Shown here one piece after another: positions 6,462 through 9,549 of a DNA stretch of 9,549 nt. Both the position numbers and the translations under genes were made by a program. The stretch comes from Chitinophaga pinensis (GTDB lineage: Bacteria > Bacteroidota > Bacteroidia > Chitinophagales > Chitinophagaceae): the NCBI GenBank assembly GCA_943331145.2, contig CALQKL020000066.1, positions 1 to 9,549 on the forward strand. Reading direction: 5' to 3'. The number at the start of each line of letters is the position of its first letter. Position 1 is the stretch's first letter. The notes beneath the pieces are model-generated. The model had not been told where the DNA came from. It did no database searches and saw nothing but the letters and a program-made list of their open reading frames with translations.

Positions 6462-8624
6462 ATGAAGAATTTCTGTTTGATTGCAATGTCAATCTTTTTC
6501 AGTGTAACAACTGACGCACAAAAAAAAGAAGAAAAAAAAGACACTGCTTTACTTGCCCCCATTGAAATCAATGCCGTAAAAGCATCTGACAATGCACCTT
6601 TTATCAAGTCTGATATTTCGAAAAAAGAAATTGAAAAATTTAATATCGGCAGGGATTTGCCATTTATAATCAATCAAACGCCATCAATTCAAATCAATTC
6701 TGATGCAGGTAACGGCATTGGATACACGGGATTTAGAATTAGGGGAACAGATGCTTCAAGAATAAATATCACCATCAATGGCGTACCATTCAATGACCCA
6801 GAAAGTCAGGGTACATTTTTAGTAAACTTACCTGATATCGCTTCGTCTGCAAATGGCATTCAAATACAACGTGGCGTTGGTACTACTACCAATGGAAACG
6901 GCGCATTTGGCGGATCAGTGCATATCAATACAAATGAAATCGATAAAACAAAATCACTTTGTTTCAGCAATTCATTTGGAAGTTATCAATCCTTTAAGAA
7001 TAGTTTAATGTTAAACTCCGGATTAATAAAAAACCATTACATATTTAGCGGCAGATTAAGCAATATTCAAAGTGATGGATATGTAGACCGATCAAATAGT
7101 AGATTACAATCTTTTTTCACCAGTGCAGCTTATGTTGACGAGAGAAAATCAATTCGATTAAATATTTTTTCCGGGAAAGAAAAAACATATGCAGCATGGT
7201 TTGGCATCAATCAAGCAACTTTAGATTCCAATAGAACATATAATCCAGCTGGAAATGAAAAGCAAGGAACACCCTATGAAAATGAAACAGACAATTATAC
7301 GCAAACTCATTATCAGTTGTTTTTAAACAATAAAATCAATAACAAATGGAGCAGCAATATTGCCGTATTTTTGATTAGAGGAAAAGGATATTTTGAACAA
7401 TACAAAGCAAGTGCATCTCTTGAAAGTTATGGTTTACCCAATTACATAAACGGAACAGATACCACAACCCAAACGGATTTAATCCGACAATTGTGGTTGG
7501 ATAATTATTTTTATGGAAGCAATTTTTACACTCAATATAAAAATGGAAATACTCAATTAAACATCGGCGGTACAATAAATAATTATGATGGCCAACACTA
7601 TGGCATTATACCAAAATCAATAATAGCAAATGCGATTCCTACAAATTATAAATGGTACAATTTAAATGCGGATAAAAAAGAAGGTGCATTATATTCAAAA
7701 TGGACACAAAGCCTAAACAATAACTGGCAAACATATTTAGATGTGCAACTTAGAACGGTAAAATACAACATCAATGGCTTTAGAAACAATCCTTCATTAT
7801 TGCTTAAAAACAACTTTATGTTTTTAAATCCCAAAGCAGGTATAACCTACAATAACAAAAAATGGAAGATTTATTTATCTTATGCAAATGCTAATAAAGA
7901 ACCCAATCGAGATGATTTTGAAGCCAATATTAAAGATGCGCCCAAAGCAGAATCGCTACATGATTTTGAATTGGGTATAGAAAAGCATCGTTCAAAATAC
8001 ACATGGAGTTGCAACTTGTATTACATGTTTTATAAAAACCAATTGATACTGACTGGAAAAGTAAATGACGTGTATGCATACACGAGAACCAATATTCCAA
8101 AAAGTTTTAGAGCAGGGATAGAATTGGAAGGAAAAATAAAACCATCTAAATTATTTGCCTTGTCAGGAAATGCAACTTTCAGCATGAATAAAGTAAAAAA
8201 CTTTACAGAGTACATAGACAACTACGATACCTATACACAGGAAACGAAATTTTATAAAACGGCCAACCTATCCTTTTCGCCATCAGTAACTGCAGCAGCT
8301 AACATTGCCATTACCCCATTAAAAAACTTAACCATTGATTTGATGAGTAAATACGTTTCAAAGCAATATCTTGACAACACAGCAAATGAAAGCAGAAAAA
8401 TAGATGACTATTTTGTAGAAGACGTAAAAGTTTGTTATGATGTTGAATTGAAAAATAAAAATACAATTCAGCTTTTCCTACAGGGGAATAACATTTTCGC
8501 CAAAAATTATGTAGCTAACGGATATACATTCAGTTATATTTATGGTGGTGCTTTTACAACTGAAAACTATTATTATCCGATGGCGACATTTAATTTCATG
8601 ACAGGGATTACCATTAAACACTAG
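6462..8624 (+). CDS. TonB-dependent outer-membrane receptor, probable thiamine/precursor uptake
   Basis: A 720-residue outer-membrane active transporter. Starting at the ATG at 6462 gives a signal peptide (MKNFCLIAMSIFFSVTTDA, cleavage probably after residue 19). A TonB-box-like stretch follows at about 33-40 (PIEINAVK), then a plug domain at ~44-160 with the family motifs FRIRGTD (91-97), INGVPFNDPESQG (105-117) and RGVGTTTNGNGAFGG (137-151). The remainder is a beta barrel rich in alternating aromatic strands, ending MTGITIKH. No N-terminal carboxypeptidase-like domain is present, so this is not a SusC-type receptor. The substrate comes from the TPP riboswitch in its leader; riboswitch-linked receptors of this kind are known in Bacteroidota as thiamine outer-membrane receptors. 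The frame is open upstream to 6207, but that extension crosses the tRNA and riboswitch and has no signal peptide at its start. It converges on the rhodanese gene with an 11-bp gap. Confidence 0.93.
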   Translation: MKNFCLIAMSIFFSVTTDAQKKEEKKDTALLAPIEINAVKASDNAPFIKSDISKKEIEKFNIGRDLPFIINQTPSIQINSDAGNGIGYTGFRIRGTDASRINITINGVPFNDPESQGTFLVNLPDIASSANGIQIQRGVGTTTNGNGAFGGSVHINTNEIDKTKSLCFSNSFGSYQSFKNSLMLNSGLIKNHYIFSGRLSNIQSDGYVDRSNSRLQSFFTSAAYVDERKSIRLNIFSGKEKTYAAWFGINQATLDSNRTYNPAGNEKQGTPYENETDNYTQTHYQLFLNNKINNKWSSNIAVFLIRGKGYFEQYKASASLESYGLPNYINGTDTTTQTDLIRQLWLDNYFYGSNFYTQYKNGNTQLNIGGTINNYDGQHYGIIPKSIIANAIPTNYKWYNLNADKKEGALYSKWTQSLNNNWQTYLDVQLRTVKYNINGFRNNPSLLLKNNFMFLNPKAGITYNNKKWKIYLSYANANKEPNRDDFEANIKDAPKAESLHDFELGIEKHRSKYTWSCNLYYMFYKNQLILTGKVNDVYAYTRTNIPKSFRAGIELEGKIKPSKLFALSGNATFSMNKVKNFTEYIDNYDTYTQETKFYKTANLSFSPSVTAAANIAITPLKNLTIDLMSKYVSKQYLDNTANESRKIDDYFVEDVKVCYDVELKNKNTIQLFLQGNNIFAKNYVANGYTFSYIYGGAFTTENYYYPMATFNFMTGITIKH

Positions 8625-8635
8625 AAGATAGCTTG

Positions 8636-8947
8636 CTATTGATTTTCGAATTTCGATTTCCACGCGAGCATGCCACCAACTAAATTGAAAACATTTTTAA
8701 ACCCAATGGTTTCTAGCATCATTGCTGCTTGCATACTGCGTTGTCCACTTCGACAATAGCAAATTATTTCTTCGTCTTTCAATGACTCGATTTCATCAAT
8801 TTGCATTGTTTGAATTTGGCCCAAAGGAAGTAAAATGCCCCCAATATTAAATTCTTGATGTTCATCAGGTTGACGAACATCAACCAAATTAATGGTTTCG
8901 TTATTTTTTAATTTTTCGTGTAATTCTTCGGGATGAATCAATTGCAT
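8636..8947 (-). CDS. Single-domain rhodanese-like sulfurtransferase (103 aa)
   Basis: Cytoplasmic by appearance: no signal or membrane segment. The sequence follows the one-domain rhodanese pattern: LVDVRQPDEHQEFNIGG (21-37) and the active-site loop CRSGQRS with the presumed persulfide-carrying Cys at 65, then VGGMLAWK (90-97). A six-residue loop starting at Cys is typical of sulfurtransferases rather than phosphatase-like relatives. The physiological sulfur donor and acceptor cannot be read from the sequence. I chose the ATG at 8947 because it gives the standard domain start (MQLIHPEEL) and leaves a 13-bp gap after the PASTA gene. A longer frame to 8992 would overlap that gene by 32 bp and add an unrelated leader. 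Probably cotranscribed with the PASTA gene. No terminator is visible in the 11 bp before the convergent receptor gene. Confidence 0.92.
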   Translation of the reverse strand: MQLIHPEELHEKLKNNETINLVDVRQPDEHQEFNIGGILLPLGQIQTMQIDEIESLKDEEIICYCRSGQRSMQAAMMLETIGFKNVFNLVGGMLAWKSKFENQ

Positions 8948-8960
8948 ATTATTCAGATTA

Positions 8961-9549
8961 TTATAATGAATCAACAGGGTTTTTCGTATCAACAGAAAGC
9001 CACAAATCTAGAAGTTGACCGGGTTGTATGTATACGGGTTCGTTTTGATCATTGTATCTAGGAGGATTTTGCTTCCATATATAAGAAGCCCCTGTATCTG
9101 ATACATTTTGATCAGGAATTACAGCTCCTAAAATAATTCCATTTTCATCTAAAATTATTTTTGCTTGATTGTATGTCATACCAACTAAATCAGGAACCAA
9201 AATAGCTTCTTCTTGCAATCCTCCTCCAATAACCAAATCTACATAGCTACCCCATGGCAATTTTGTACCTGATATTATTTTATCTCCCCTGAATAACTGA
9301 TCTAATACTGAGCCGCGCATAAAATCCGGCTTAAAAATGGTATCTCCTAATTTCAAATGGCTTCTTCTCAGCATTTCAAGTGCAAAATTTAAAGATTTAC
9401 CTTGTAATGCAGGCATATCAACAAGTGGAAGCGTTACTCTATTTACCGTTAGAATAACCGTTCGATTAATTTTTACGGTACTTGATTGTTCAGGAATTTG
9501 TTTGAGTACTATGCCTTTTTTTGCCGTATCTGTGTACACAGAATCTTGA
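8961..9549 (-). CDS. PASTA-domain protein (5' end outside window)
   Basis: The C-terminal 195 residues of a protein made of PASTA repeats, small extracytoplasmic domains associated with binding peptidoglycan or muropeptides in penicillin-binding proteins and Ser/Thr kinases. Seen: the end of one repeat (GIVLKQIPEQSSTVKINRTVILTVN), a complete one beginning near PLVDMPALQGKSLNFALEML and ending VDLVIGGG, and a third beginning VPDLVGMTYNQAKIILDENG and ending LLDLWLSVD. The short tail ends NPVDSL. The frame is open to the window edge, so the GTG at 9539 is not the start. Stand-alone PASTA proteins of Bacteroidota usually carry one N-terminal membrane helix, which would lie outside the window. No kinase or transpeptidase domain can be seen here, but one upstream cannot be excluded. 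Followed at 13 bp by the rhodanese gene. Confidence 0.88.
   Translation of the reverse strand, partial: QDSVYTDTAKKGIVLKQIPEQSSTVKINRTVILTVNRVTLPLVDMPALQGKSLNFALEMLRRSHLKLGDTIFKPDFMRGSVLDQLFRGDKIISGTKLPWGSYVDLVIGGGLQEEAILVPDLVGMTYNQAKIILDENGIILGAVIPDQNVSDTGASYIWKQNPPRYNDQNEPVYIQPGQLLDLWLSVDTKNPVDSL

Noticed and set aside
8625..8640. ATAGC-TT-GCTAT dyad between the receptor and rhodanese genes
   Set aside because: A two-base loop is too tight, no T tract follows on either strand, and part of it is the rhodanese stop codon.
8948..8992. 15-codon longer start of the rhodanese
   Set aside because: It would overlap the PASTA coding end by 32 bp and adds residues unlike any rhodanese N-terminus.

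Overview
The window looks like a stretch of chromosome from a low-GC member of the Bacteroidota, probably near Chitinophagaceae/Sphingobacteriia (genus not determinable from this alone). The evidence is a single-chain SecDF, adjacent era and der, lipoproteins whose processed N-terminus starts Cys-Lys-Lys, a TonB-dependent receptor behind a thiamine riboswitch, promoters of the Bacteroidota TTG/TAnnTTTG type, and A-rich rather than Shine-Dalgarno leaders. Most of the window is housekeeping. I see no transposase, phage, toxin-antitoxin, CRISPR or defence gene.

Layout. 1-2436 (+): the C-terminal four fifths of secDF, cut by the left edge and followed by a strong hairpin terminator. 2437-2679: gene-free, holding that terminator and an unusual heptanucleotide-periodic element. 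2680-4933 (-): era then der, two ribosome-assembly GTPases transcribed era to der. The 73-bp gap between them is built almost entirely from a second heptad element. 5081-6091 (-): two paralogous small lipoproteins with a lipocalin-like pattern, each with its own terminator. 6170-6241 (-): the initiator tRNA-fMet with its own promoter and terminator. 6245-6400: divergent, interleaved promoters, then a TPP riboswitch on the + strand. 6462-8624 (+): a TonB-dependent outer-membrane receptor, by its riboswitch a likely thiamine (or precursor) transporter. 8636-9549 (-): a PASTA-domain protein cut by the right edge, followed at 13 bp by a one-domain rhodanese. This pair converges on the receptor gene.

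How the genes work together. SecDF supports protein export, on which the lipoproteins, the receptor and probably the PASTA protein depend. Era and Der act in 30S and 50S ribosome maturation, and initiator tRNA serves translation initiation. The receptor is the outer-membrane step of thiamine uptake and should be shut down when TPP is plentiful.

The least explained feature is a pair of inverted, two-block 7-bp-periodic elements on either side of der. Each lies just 3' of a gene (secDF or era) in that gene's sense direction. They share a conserved junction and both block consensuses, which suggests a dispersed repeat family. Two start codons need correcting relative to the longest open frames: der begins at 3990, because the upstream extension is repeat DNA, and the receptor begins at 6462, because the upstream extension runs through the tRNA and the riboswitch.
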